Positions 25,301 through 37,300 of a stretch of 64,000 nt of DNA are shown here, piece by piece. Source of the DNA: Capitulum mitella. Its lineage: Eukaryota > Arthropoda > Thecostraca > Pollicipedomorpha > Pollicipedidae. The translations under genes were made by a program, and so were the position numbers. A model generated the notes under the pieces. The model was given only the letters and a program-made list of their open reading frames with translations. It was not told where the DNA came from and did not search any database. Numbering within the stretch: position 1 is the stretch's first letter; each line of letters starts with the position of its first letter. The stretch is taken from NCBI GenBank assembly GCA_030062745.1, contig CP099841.1, positions 23,253,398 through 23,317,397 of the forward strand. Direction: 5' to 3'.

Positions 25301-28300
25301 GATTGAGATTCGGAGTGCCGACTGATCGGTTGGGAAGGCGGTACCAGGGATGTTATCATCTCCATGACCTGTGCGTGACGGGTTTCGTTTCGTTATTCTG
25401 TCGGTCTGTCGTCTCTGGTGCCGTTGAATGCCTCATCGCGCGAACCCGCCATCTGTCAGGTGTAGTACCCTCCCGGCGCTGACGTCTTTGGCGTTCCAGA
25501 TCCTGAAGGGGCTGACGGAGAAGCAGATCAAGCGGCAGGAGCACGTGTACGAGTTCGTCATGACCGAGAAACACCACTGCGTCACGCTGAAGGTCATGCA
25601 GTGGGTGAGTGCGTCGAGTTGGGGCGGGCGGCCGTTCCGCGCAGGGCCGCTGGTGTGTTGTGCTGTCCTCGGTGGTCGGTGGGCGGCATTTGGACCTGGT
25701 TAGGCAGCCGGCCCGCCCAGGTCGTGCGGCCCGGCCGCCGGGCGCAGCAGCTGGCCGACCGGTCTGGACAGATCCCGGGCTCCGATCTGAACGGGGAAGG
25801 TAGGACCAAACGCCCCGTGTCGTGGTCCGGACCGTCCCATTGGCTTTATCGCGGATGGGGAATTATCCCTGCATTTGTGGGGTTATTTCTCCATTCCACT
25901 TAGGGGTGGGGGTGCATCAGACCCTCCTCCCCCGCTCACTAAATCCGCAACCGATTTTGCCTGCTTAATCAGTGATCGATTGCCCTCTATGACGTGATCC
26001 CGGTCATGCCAGTTCGTTGTACCTCAAGGTTGCATCTCAGGTCGCAAGTCACGGAAAATGACAGTATTTGACCGGTTTGGGTTGTGCCATTTTTTCCGTG
26101 CAAGCCGGAGACTACAGAATATTTAGGCCAAATACGTGAAAGGTATACCTTGGTACCTTTCCAAATACTTACCAAACACTTACCAAATAATTGGTATACC
26201 CAGGATACCAAGAATGCGTCTGTCTGACGAGAATAGGAAGGGCAACATAGGCTAGATTCTGCCAAGAGGTCTTTTGCATGTCTCTTTTAAGTATGCCTAG
26301 TACAGGGATTTTCTGTAAGAAAAAAAAACGATATCGGAGTTTTTCTTGATAATTTTTCTTGCCATTCTTCTATGTGCAGAAAACTTCACAGTAGTATTTC
26401 CGTTCTATGTATAATGGTTTTCTTAATCTCCATAGGCTTAGATGAAATGGTTCTTAAATGACAGTTGATTGTTAAAAAAACGTTTTTTTGCAATTGTCTT
26501 AATTATTCATCAGTTTGAGCGCAATGAAGGCGTCCAGCACCAAGAGCTCGCTTTTGGTCATAAGTTTGTTTTTTTTTCGAAGCCGTGTCTGCAGTCATTT
26601 TTGTGGAAACAGCCAACCCTCTGCAAAGTTGAATGCACACTCATTGTCCTGTTTTGGATACCATGGTCATTCCGCGAGAAGTCATTTTGCGCATAGCTGT
26701 ACGTGGAAACTGGATGCTTCTGACGCACCAAAAGATGCAGAAATCTGGTGGTTTGCGTTAAGATTACGCAAACAGCCGTGATTCCTGAATTTGTTAGTCT
26801 GTCTCGGTATTCAGGTCTTCAGTGGAGTGTCTCTGCAGTTGAGTTGGTTTGATATTGTCTTGGTGTGTTTGAAAGGTCCAGTTTTCACGTAAAGCTCTGC
26901 TTAAAATGCCTTCTCACGGATCGACCATGGCATGCTTGATATCCAACACAGCGCAATGAGAAGGGTGCCATTCAGCTTTGCAAAGGTTTGGCTGCTTCCA
27001 CAACAATAACTACAGAAACGGCTGCGAAAAAAAATAGTGAACAAAACGAAATCTTGTTTTTTTTACGCTTTCATTGCACGTCAGATTTATGAACCATTGA
27101 TTTAAGTGGAAAACGCCTTTTAATAATCAACTGTCATATGACAATCATTTCATCTACGCTGTTGAAACTTGCCAAACATATACGCAGAACGGAGATACTA
27201 CTGTGAAACTCCTGTACATTTAGATGAATTACAACAAAAGTTCTCCCATGAAGCTCCGTAAACACCAAACAGTTTTATAGAACGCCTCTAATTGTTCGTG
27301 GTTGCATAAGATTTTTTAATGGCTGTCAGTTGGTTGTACACAAACTGCGTAACAGTAAATTGACTTCATATTTTAAAAATCGTAGTTGTATAGATTGACA
27401 TGTCCTGGTGTGGCGTCATAGGTTACCTAACTTCCTCTCATGACATAACGCACAATGCATACTATTAGCCATCTTGCACGACCATTACATCGTTCAAGAT
27501 CAAGCTAAGTAGAAGACTAAATAAAAAAGCAAACTCTTAAAACTTCATCGTCTTTATGACGCCATATTGACATGAACTTGGATGGTCTCGACAAAAAGAT
27601 CATGAAAATTTGGACGACTGATGTACCAAGGGACTCTGAAAATTTCACGACGCCGTGCCATTGGGCTACGTTGTTATGCGGCAGAGAAGGAAACTGGGAG
27701 CGCCTGACGCCCTCCCCTCCAGGAAGTCGCGGGGTATGAACATGAGGCTTTCCGGCGACCTTGGAACGTTACATATATTTTTGTACCAAGACAAATGTTT
27801 TAAAAGCGATCGGAAACATGTAGCGCCTATGGAATATACAGAAATCTTTGAAAATGTCTTACAAGAGTTGAAATCTCAGGTGCTCGATTAATGGGTCATG
27901 CTGTTGTGTTTTTCGTGTTGTATTATCTACCCAAAGTTGTTTGCTTCCCGTCACTTGAGATTCTCGAACATCAGTTTGAAGGCTTAGAAGTTTCGAACAT
28001 CGCGTTTTCGTGACGTTGATATATCGCAGATACGAGCCTTGTTGTCCAGCATTACGATGATCGCCTGTAGATGATCGTTAATACGCGCACTGGGGGAGGG
28101 GCAATTTTGTGCCCCAACTGTTTTTCTTGAGAATCTCGAGAACGAATCGGAGCTGATCGCTGCCGCTTCGTGACGCGATGGCAATTCAGCAACTCGTCGA
28201 TTGACGCAAAGAAATGGAGAAATGACGCAGAGAAATCGGCTGGAAATTTTTGAAGTTTGAAGTCTTTGAAATCAGACAAACACAACGAAAATAACGGCTG

Positions 28301-31300
28301 GCGCAGATTAACGGGAACTTTGCAAGAGGACCAGCACTCTACGTAAGATTGCCATTTGAGCATTATCAGTCGATATCATTCGGGGATAGCTGATCGATGT
28401 ACCAGGACCAAAGCCGGGGTCGGTGAAGGTCAAGGTCATTCATCCAGATTTGCTGTGCAGCATGTGGACTTGTATGAAACTCGTTTTCAAAGAACCTAAG
28501 AAAAACGCGTTTGCGCGCATTTACACGCTTATGCGTATGTATGTATACATATAATTTTTTACGGGGTTCCTTATAACGGAATAACTTAAATGCAAATAGT
28601 TGACAGATGTTCCTGTGGATCAAAAACTTCACCAATGACAGTGACCTCGCTTCCCTTCCTTTACACACCAAAGGTCATACCGGAGGTCAGTGAACGCTGG
28701 AAATGACCAAGTGTACTGATGTTGGCTATCGTCACCGAGAAGCGTTAAATGGTGGGTTTAGCGCCCTTATTTACACTCAAGCTACACCAGCATCCTTTGT
28801 TGCTTTAAGTGTGATCTGAAAAAATGACTTCGTAGGTCATTGATCTGACATTGCCTCGACCCAAAATCCTCATTCAAGACGTCGTATGAATGGAAATTGT
28901 CCTATCACACTTTTTAACTCTGAGACGCGCCTTTTTCTCATTTCTTTCGAAAAGCCGTACAGAATGGCTTGAGCGGACCGAGATATGGTCAAAGTTGAAC
29001 TTTTCGACTCCATTTGACCTTGGAGATATTGACCTAGGGTTAAGAACATTGCACATATTATAACTCTTTACGACCCTACCATAGCCTTAAAATTTTGTCT
29101 CTAGCTCTTGCCGTTTCTGAAATCGGAGAAGGGCAATAACATGCCCCTCCCCTTCCAGTTCGCGTAAGCGCGAAACCCCCTTCCACTGCGCGTGAGTACG
29201 CCGTGCTCAGGGCCGGTAAATGGAACATTGGCAAAAAACACAGCCTCGCCTCTGTCACCTCGCGCGCGGTACAACGGCGATCGAAATAATGTAATGAAAA
29301 GATTAAGTCGTAAACGTGCTCTCCTGATGAGGACGCGCCTTCGTGTCCATTGGGAGCGAGCATTACGCGGATTTTGCTGTGATAAGTGTCAAGTCCGGAG
29401 TGAGGTGCTGCCTCACGTCCACGGTTCGCTTAAGTCCGCCTCTGATTGGGCGCGGTGAAGTGGAGATGGCGCGGACTCGACTATCCCGCTCCAGCGACGC
29501 GAACATGCTTAGTGCCGCTCCGGTTTCCCTGGCCGCCGCGCCTGTCTGTCGGTTCTGTTACGTAACGGAGGCCAGCGGAGGCCGTATATATGCGGGCCCG
29601 GCGCGGCGATTCTTCTCCTCCGCAGAGACGTCTGAGACGTCGGCGGGGCGGCCAGCCGGGAGGGCCGGCTGACCCGGCGCTCCAGACGGCCTCCTGAAAT
29701 GAACCCATTGTTCAGCACCGCCTCCGCGGGCCCGGAGGCCGTCGGAAGATGCTTTGTAGGTCCTCAGCGTCCCACCGCACTCGATTAGAAACCCGACTAC
29801 CCATTTGTCAGTTTCTGCATTTTGCCTCTGGCCATCAGGTATGGGAGAAAACTTCCAGAATTGATCGTCAAATGGACGCTGAATTTGGCCGACTGAACTT
29901 TGAATCAGTTACTGAGAATGAACGGCGGAAGCTTCTGCCGGACTCCTTCGTCCGACGTGGCAGGCGCCTGTGTTTCGCCGAGGTACCAGCAGCCTGAATT
30001 TGGCCGACGCGGCGCGAGCCGGATTCGGCCGCTGTAAATGGGTCTATTACTGGCCGCCGGACCCGGTCGGCGAGACGTTCACACCTGGGGCCCGCCGGCG
30101 CTGGATCGGGGGACGGAGGGGACGGCGGGGCGGCTGCCACAGGGCAGGCGGGGACGTGGAGAGAAGAGGGACCCATAGAGTACAGAGGATTGGAGAGCTT
30201 GCGGAGGATATGAGGTCGCGCAGTAGAAGTGTCGGCAATGACAAGATGGTAGCCGGGTGTAGTGGCGGGCACGGGGACATGGCTAGGAGGCGGTGGCGAG
30301 GCGTGCAGAGGAGCGGACCGGGAGGGAAATGGGGGGGGGGGGACAGATGGCGGCTAGAAGAGGGCAGAGGATGAGCAGGAGAGGTCCGGCTGTAGCGGCC
30401 AGTGTTGTTTCTCGCGTTGGCCTGTCAGTGGCAATGTTGACCAGTGTGGACACGGCATCACGAGGCATCGCAAAATGAACCTACTCGCGAATTGCCGTCG
30501 TTCGTCGCGGCCATCTGACTCGGGCCGGCAATGGCCGCGTAATCGGCGACTCCCGTCCAGCGGCTGATGGTCGGGCGGCTGCACCGCCTGCCGTCGCGGC
30601 GGGACGGCGCCCCGCGTGTCCGGCCCGGCCCCCGTGCTCCGGGCCGTCCGATCGCTCACGGGCCGCCCGTCCCTCAGGTGTTCGCCGAGGGCATGAGGAA
30701 GGAGCTGGGCTACACCCCTGAGATGGTCGGCCGGCTGTTCCCGCGGCTCGACGACCTGATCCAGGTGCACATGACGTTCCTGCGACACCTGCGCGAGCGG
30801 CAGCGGCGCAGCCTGTACGTCGAGCAGTTCGGCGACCTGTTGCTCCGCGATTTCGGCGGCGAGATCGGCGACCAGATGCGCGACTGCTACGGCGAGTTCT
30901 GCTCCAAACACACCGAGAGCGTCGCCCTCTACAAGGACATGCTGAAGGCCGACCGCAGGTGAGTGGGCGAGACGTCGTCGGAGTCTGTGTGTGACCGACC
31001 GTCCATGAAACTCCCGCCATGGTGAAAGCGTTTCCTGTAAGCGCAATTTTCTGTGTTAGTTCCGATGCAGCATGGCATGCTATGTGCCCTGTTCATCCCA
31101 GGACGGTTCGCTATCACCAGCTGGTCTGGCCTGTGTCTGCTGTGGTCAGCCAAAATCCAGTTGTGACATATGCACGCTGTGGTTGGCCAGGTTCCAGGAG
31201 TTCATCCGGCGGTGCAGCCTGCACCCGCTGCTGAAGAAGAAGGGCGTGCCCGAGTGCATCCTGTTTGTGACGCACCGCGTCACCAAGTACCCTCTGCTGA

Positions 31301-34300
31301 TCGAGCCGCTCATCAAGACCAGCCGCGACCAGGAGCAAGAGATCACCAATCTCACAAAGGCCCTTCAGTTGGTCAAGGTGAGCGGACGGAGGCGGGTGAC
31401 TGCGCCCTCACCCCCCCCCCCCCCGTCTGTTTGTGAGCCTGCAAGCGATCGAGAGAAGCTCAGAGAAGATAATTTACCAGCGTCGGCGTTCTTCCGGCAC
31501 ACAGGTGTTCTCGGACGTAAACGGTGCACTTCCCATTATCCCACGTCATGCCGGCGTATTGGCTCATCAAGAACACGCCGCCTCCGTACACCGCCAAACT
31601 GCCGCAGGCGAGGGCGGGTGGCTGCACTAAGCGCCCTCTCCGAGCGCGTTATTTAATCTGCGGCCATCAGTATGCGGCGCGTGCGGCCCATTGTCGGCGG
31701 TCGTAATAAGGCCAGGACAGGCGCTGTCACGACCAGCGTCCTGCCGGTGACGGCCGCCGTCCCTGCCGCGGAGCGCCGGACCCTGCTGACCGGGTGTCGG
31801 CCGCGGCCGGCGCTCCGCCCGCCGGCGCTCCGCGCGGAGCCGGAACGTTCGGCGGCGGCCGGGCGAGGCGCAGCTGGCGGTGCGGACGGAGAGGCGCCGG
31901 GCCCGGCCGGGGCCGGCCGGCCGGCGGACCCGCTGGGAGGGCGGCATCGATCGCCTGACCGTGACCGGACCGGCCTCCGGGAGCCGGCGCTGGCCGAGAG
32001 GCCCGCGCTCACCTGACGGCAGCGGAGAGGCCCGCGCTCACCTGACGGCGAGCGGAGAGGCCCGCGCTCACCTGACGGCAGCGGAGAGGCCCGCGCTCAC
32101 CTGACGGCAGAGGAGAGGCCCGCGCTCACCTGACGGCAGCGGAGAGGCCCGCGCTCACCTGACGGCAGCGGAGAGGCCCGCGCTCACCTGACGGCGAACG
32201 GAGAGGCCCGCGCTCACCTGACGGCAGCGGAGAGGCCCGCGCTCACCTGACGGCAGCGGAGAGGCCCGCGCTCACCTGACGGCGAACGGAGAGGTCTGCT
32301 CTCACTTGACGGCGAGCGAAGCCCCGCTCTCACCTGAAGGCGGGCGGAGGGGCCCCTCTCTCACCTGATTTCGGGCGAAGAGGTCCCGCTCTCAACGGAC
32401 AAACGAGCCGAGAGCCGACTCTGACCTGACGGACAAGCCGAGAGAATCGGCTTTCACCTGACGAAAGACCCGAGACGGCTGACTACCGCATGGCGGACGC
32501 GCAGAGTGCGACGTCCGCCCATCAGAGGAGCCGAGAGGACTGAGGCTAGGGCAGACTCACATGTCAGCAGCCTCAGAGGGCCGGCTGCCATACGACACCG
32601 GACAGTGTAGACTGGTGCAGACTAGAAGGGGTGGCAGCGTGACCGCCGCGTCGGCGAAGTTCTCTTACTACACACTTGCCATTATTTTGCAAAAAAGGTT
32701 GCTTCGGTATCGTTTCTTGTTGTCGCAGATCGCGATATTTTCGTTCGCAGGAAATCCTAGTGGACGTCAATGCCCAGGTGGCTGAGAAACAGAAGGAAGC
32801 GCGCCTGCTGGAAATCTACAACAAGATCGACGCCAAGTCCACGGCCTTCTACAAGGGGAAGAAGTTCAAAAAGTCCGACCTTCTGAGCGGCAACAGGGTG
32901 CTCATGTAAGTCCACAGTGTCGGAATGTTGATAGTGGGCTTTGCGTTCGGATGCTTGCCGTGGCCATTTCGATTTTGAGTATTCCTGGTAGGAGTGTTGT
33001 GTAGGCTTTGAAAGGCGCTGGACAGCGGACAGGTACTGGGAACGAAAGTGGGGAGTTGGGACTAGCTTGCCACGCATATTTCGCCACTCACTCGCCAATC
33101 GGTGTGAAAAATTGTCCGCTGTACGATCAGTGTGGTCCATGCAGCGTGACCAGCAGTGAGGGATCTCGTGTATGATGGGATTAGTCAGTAATGTAACATG
33201 CTACGTAGATAATGCTTAGACGTCTCATATTGCATCCATGATGTCCGAGGAACCACGAAACAGCCTTTGGAAATGCAGTGCGCTGCTCTCGCAGGCAGAC
33301 ACGAACATCTCGAAAGGCTGAATGCTTTCTCTTGGCTCGTGGAATGGACGTCTCGTTTCTCGCTTGCCCGCACCGTTCTGTCTCCAGTAGGGTCTGTCCC
33401 TCCGCGCAGTTTCGGCTGGCCGTCGTAATCGGAATGTTGTGCCTCCCCTGCGCTGGACACATCCGAGCAGCTGTGGATACAGCCGAGCAGTCGTGTGGCC
33501 CCAGGGCGTCCCTCTGTGTTTCGTTCCGTCACTAGCCGGTCCGTTCGGTCGCCGTGTGTTCCCTGAGCGTCCTCCTGTGTTCCGCTCCGACATTAGCCGG
33601 TCCGTTCGGTCGCCGTGTGTTTCCTGAGCGTCCCCCTGTGTTCCGCTCCGTCACTAGCCGGTCCGTTCGGTCGCCGTGTTTTTCCTGAGCGTCCTCCTGT
33701 GTTCCGCCTCGTCGCCGGCCGGTCCGGGCGGGCGTGGCCGGCCGGCGCGGCGGGGACGGATGCCGTTAGCCCCGTTCGGCGGCGCGGCGATAATGGGCCC
33801 TGCTGGACTAATAGACGGTGTGCGGCCGCCGCCGCCGGGTCGCCATCCATCACCAGAGCGGGCCGCCCGGCGCCGCGCCGTCTCCAATAGCTCGCCCTCC
33901 CCCGCCCCCTCCCCTCTGCTCCGGTCTCCGTGTGACGGGCGCCGCCCGGTCTCCGTGTGACGGGACACTGCGCGGTCTTTGTGACGTGACGCCGCGTGAT
34001 CTCCGTGTGACGGGACGCCGCCCGGTCTCCGTGTCGCGTGACGCTGCGCAATCTCCGCATGACGGGACACTGCGCGGTCTTTATGACGTGACGCCGCGTG
34101 GTCTCCGTGTGACGTGACACTGCGCGATCTTTGTGACGTGACGCCGCGTGGTCTCCGTGTGACGTGACGCCGCGTGGCCTCCGTGTGACGGGACGCCGCC
34201 CTGATTCCAGTACAGTGAAGTCAGGCATTGAATGCGACCGTCGTTTTGCCTCTGACGGCTGGACCGCGAACAGTCCCACTTCTGTATCTCATCTGTTCGG

Positions 34301-37300
34301 CAACGCAGCGTTTACTTTTCCTCGACTATGACGTTCACCCGGTAGCTCTGATCTGCCCTGCGGTTCGTCCTCGGTCTTCAGGCGCGATTTCGCCCGCTCC
34401 CGCCCCGTCCTTGCCCCGGCCGCGCTCGGTTCGTTCAGACGGACCTTCTCGTGTCGACCTTGTAGGTTGCGTCCAGTCGCCAATAAATATTCGGCCTGGG
34501 TAGTAGTTAGGAAAGCCAGCAGCGTTTGAACGTGCATAAAATATGCCTTTTGCATAAAATATGCCCGATTAAAGATGTCATGAAATAAGGATGCTTTCAG
34601 GATGATTATTTTCTATTCTTTGCATGCAGTCTTTCGTTCGAATCGACGTGAGTGAGCAGTGGTAATATAAACGACCTGTCTCTTTTGCCAGATATTCGGA
34701 ACTGAATTTCCCCAAACTCGATTTAGTTATTGAATTCACACGTAGACGTCCGGCAGTGGAGCCCGACTGGCTGTTTTATTGGTGAATATTCTTCAGGGTT
34801 TCAGGATTTGGGTCGGGTTCGGCAGACGCCCGCTGGACGATTGCGACGGTATTTGGGTCGATCGTGAAATCCCGGTCGTCTGAAACGCAGGAACTAATAA
34901 ATACTTCATGAAAATGCTACTACAGATGTCAAGCTTTCCTCAGAGGCCGTTACTGAAAATGGCCTTCAGCCATCGTTCCGACTTCTGTGCAAAGAATTTT
35001 CACGGGGAATCTGTTCCGCACTTCTGCGGATTGCCAAGTTGACGGACGGCTGTCCCGGCGTGTTTCTGTTTTTATGGCTGTGATTGCGTAGTTTCGTGCC
35101 ACTCAGTTGGTCATCGTTGGTGAGTCGGCGGATCCTCGCCTGCGATGTCCAGAGCGTATCTGTCAGCGAAAGTTGCCGTCGCTGCTGACGTAGGCCTGGA
35201 GTCGTGGGATGATGTCGGATGAATACAACTTTGCGGCGCCATCCGCCCGTGCTGAGCTGGCCAGTGGTCACAGCGCGCCGTCCTCGCTTCTCGCCCACCC
35301 CCGCCGGCGTGTCCACCGTGCGGCTTCGCGGTCGTGACCTGCGGAAGAGGTGCCGCTGCTCCTGTCTGTGCTCCCTCGTCCCGCACTCGTCGTCTGTCAG
35401 TAGTACGTGATTGCGAGTTACGATGCGTAGACTTCACAGTCGTGTGATGTCCGGGTATTTGTGGCGGGGCATCCTGATAATCCACGTGTGGTGCGTACCT
35501 GCTGCTCAGTTCTGTTGTGTACCGTGATGCGCGCCTGCCGGCCGGTCCTGCGGTGTACCCTGTGGCCGTGTCTGGTGTTCTGCTGACGCTGCGTCTGTCG
35601 GGGACGGCGCCTGCCTGGTCAGCGCGGCTTGACGCCGCTGACGCTCGCTCTCTCTCTGTGCGGCCCGCAGGTTCGAGGGTAGCGCGGCGCTGATGCAGGC
35701 ACGCGGACGGCCGCTGCTCGTGCAGGTGGTCGTCATGTCCGACGTGGTCTTCTTCCTGCAGGAGAGCAACCAGAAGTACCACTTCGTCTCCCAGGAGGGC
35801 AAGGTGAGGTGGTGGTGCCGAGCGTGGGGATGGGCGTCGTCGCAGCTGAGGTGATGGTGGCGGCTGTCCACGCTTGAGTGAGCTACACTCGAAGGAACGT
35901 ATTTTGCGAGATTCGCGGAACAATAAGACGTGGACCGGCTTTCTCCAGCGTCAAAAACGATGGATATCTGCTCTTGAATGTCTTGAAAGAGGACTTGGAT
36001 TGCACTGGTGCTGGAAGAAGGTTGATATGCCTTGTGTATTACGTCCTGGAAATTGGGCCCATCGGCGCTGACAGAATATTGCCTGCAGGCCGCTCTGTTT
36101 TTGTCTCAGTTTTGTTTGCTCGCCGTGTCAAATGAACGTTTCCCTCCGGTTGCCGGTCGGATTTCAGCCGGACTTCATTCGTCTTTCAGTCAGGTTCATT
36201 CAGGGCCTGTCCATTTCTGCCCGGAACTGCGCTGTAACGAAACTAGTGCTGAGCAATGCACGGGCTGTCCTGGGCCGCTGTTTTGACCAGCGGGCCGCTG
36301 AATCCTCCCCGCAGTGGTCGGATACAGGACAGTGTTGGGCCAGCGGCCGCGGTGCTAATTTATGACGTCCGGCTATAGATGTAAAGTGCGTCACGTGCGA
36401 TAGATAGATTGTGATCACAAGACGCGACTCCCGTTTAGACGCGCATGACCACCCCCGTGGCCCCCGTGTGAGCTGCGGACCTCTGACTGGTGTCCGTGTC
36501 CGGGTGCCGGCAGGCGGGCGTGGTGTCCCTGCAGCGCCTGCTGGTCAGGGACAAGGCCGGAGGCGACAACCGCGGCATCTACCTGATCTCGAACCTGAAC
36601 GAGCCGGGCATGTACGAGATGGATTGCACGATGCCGAGGGACAAACGCATCTGGATGGAGTCCATCAGGTGGGTGCTCCGAGGCGGGCGGAGATCGAAAT
36701 GTGTCGCACCAGCGCGCACGCTGATTGGATGTGTGCTGATCTTGCTTCACCTTGCATGGTGTCATGGCCAGCCGTCCGCTGTAATCGTTGATAGCGTCAC
36801 TCGAACAGGCTGCAAAGACGGTGATCGACTTGTGCTCGGTTGGAACGACAGGAGCTGGAGCTTTGCGCAAATGAAACAGAATTAGACTGGAATTAGTGGA
36901 GGGGTTTGAAAGATGAGTGTCTAAAGAAAGAGAAGATCGTTTAATGGCAAGAAATTGGACCAAAGCATTGTGAGGAAAGAGCAGTGTGGCTGGTGCCGTA
37001 AGTCAGCGATAAAAACAGGTATTGTCAGGATCGGTTTGTGTATTGATTATCAGGCCTACTGGTCATTCTGGATGTTTCCCGATAATTTAACTTTTGCCTC
37101 TTGATTTTTTGGCCCAGGTTTATCCTTTGTAAGGTACTTGACACACACAATCCCCGAAGTGTGCGACAGATGCCCCAATCGTGTAGAAATCGAGCACTGA
37201 CGGCCGGCACCTCCGACCGCGGGCTGCCCATCTTCTGTCCAACCAGTGGTGGCCGGACCTTTGCCTGTTCTCGGAGGCTCGGGGCCTCTGTCGCCGGATC

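Larger units (their letters stand above)
22837..25499. other. Intron between exons 11 and 12
   Basis: It contains a 100-bp duplication (23,331 and 23,431) and a pyrimidine-rich degenerate repeat (24,235-24,545). A long open frame at 24,151-25,287 lies over this repeat and CpG-rich DNA and is judged non-coding. Confidence 0.6.
25605..30677. other. Long intron (5.1 kb) inside the DH domain
   Basis: It holds an AT-rich block (about 25,970-29,450), including a foldback element (26,335-27,258) and AGGTCA-rich sequence (28,380-29,040), followed by a CpG-rich part with a TATA-like motif at 29,585. A poly-G run sits near 30,330. No exon is supported. Confidence 0.65.
32906..35670. other. Intron between exons 15 and 16
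   Basis: It contains a 61-bp tandem repeat (33,535-33,715), a ~25-bp repeat array (33,930-34,200) and an AT-rich stretch with a short 'gcataaaatatgcc' duplication (34,530-34,570). No exon is supported. Confidence 0.65.

Noticed and set aside
30354..31046. 230-codon minus-strand open frame
   Set aside because: It lies across the DH-core exon and reflects the codon bias of that exon; no family motif.
31995..32330. CRISPR-like array of 29-bp repeats
   Set aside because: Units abut directly with no unique spacers, and the sequence is eukaryotic; it is a minisatellite.
35111..35923. 270-codon minus-strand open frame
   Set aside because: It overlaps the PH exon on the other strand and has no recognisable domain.
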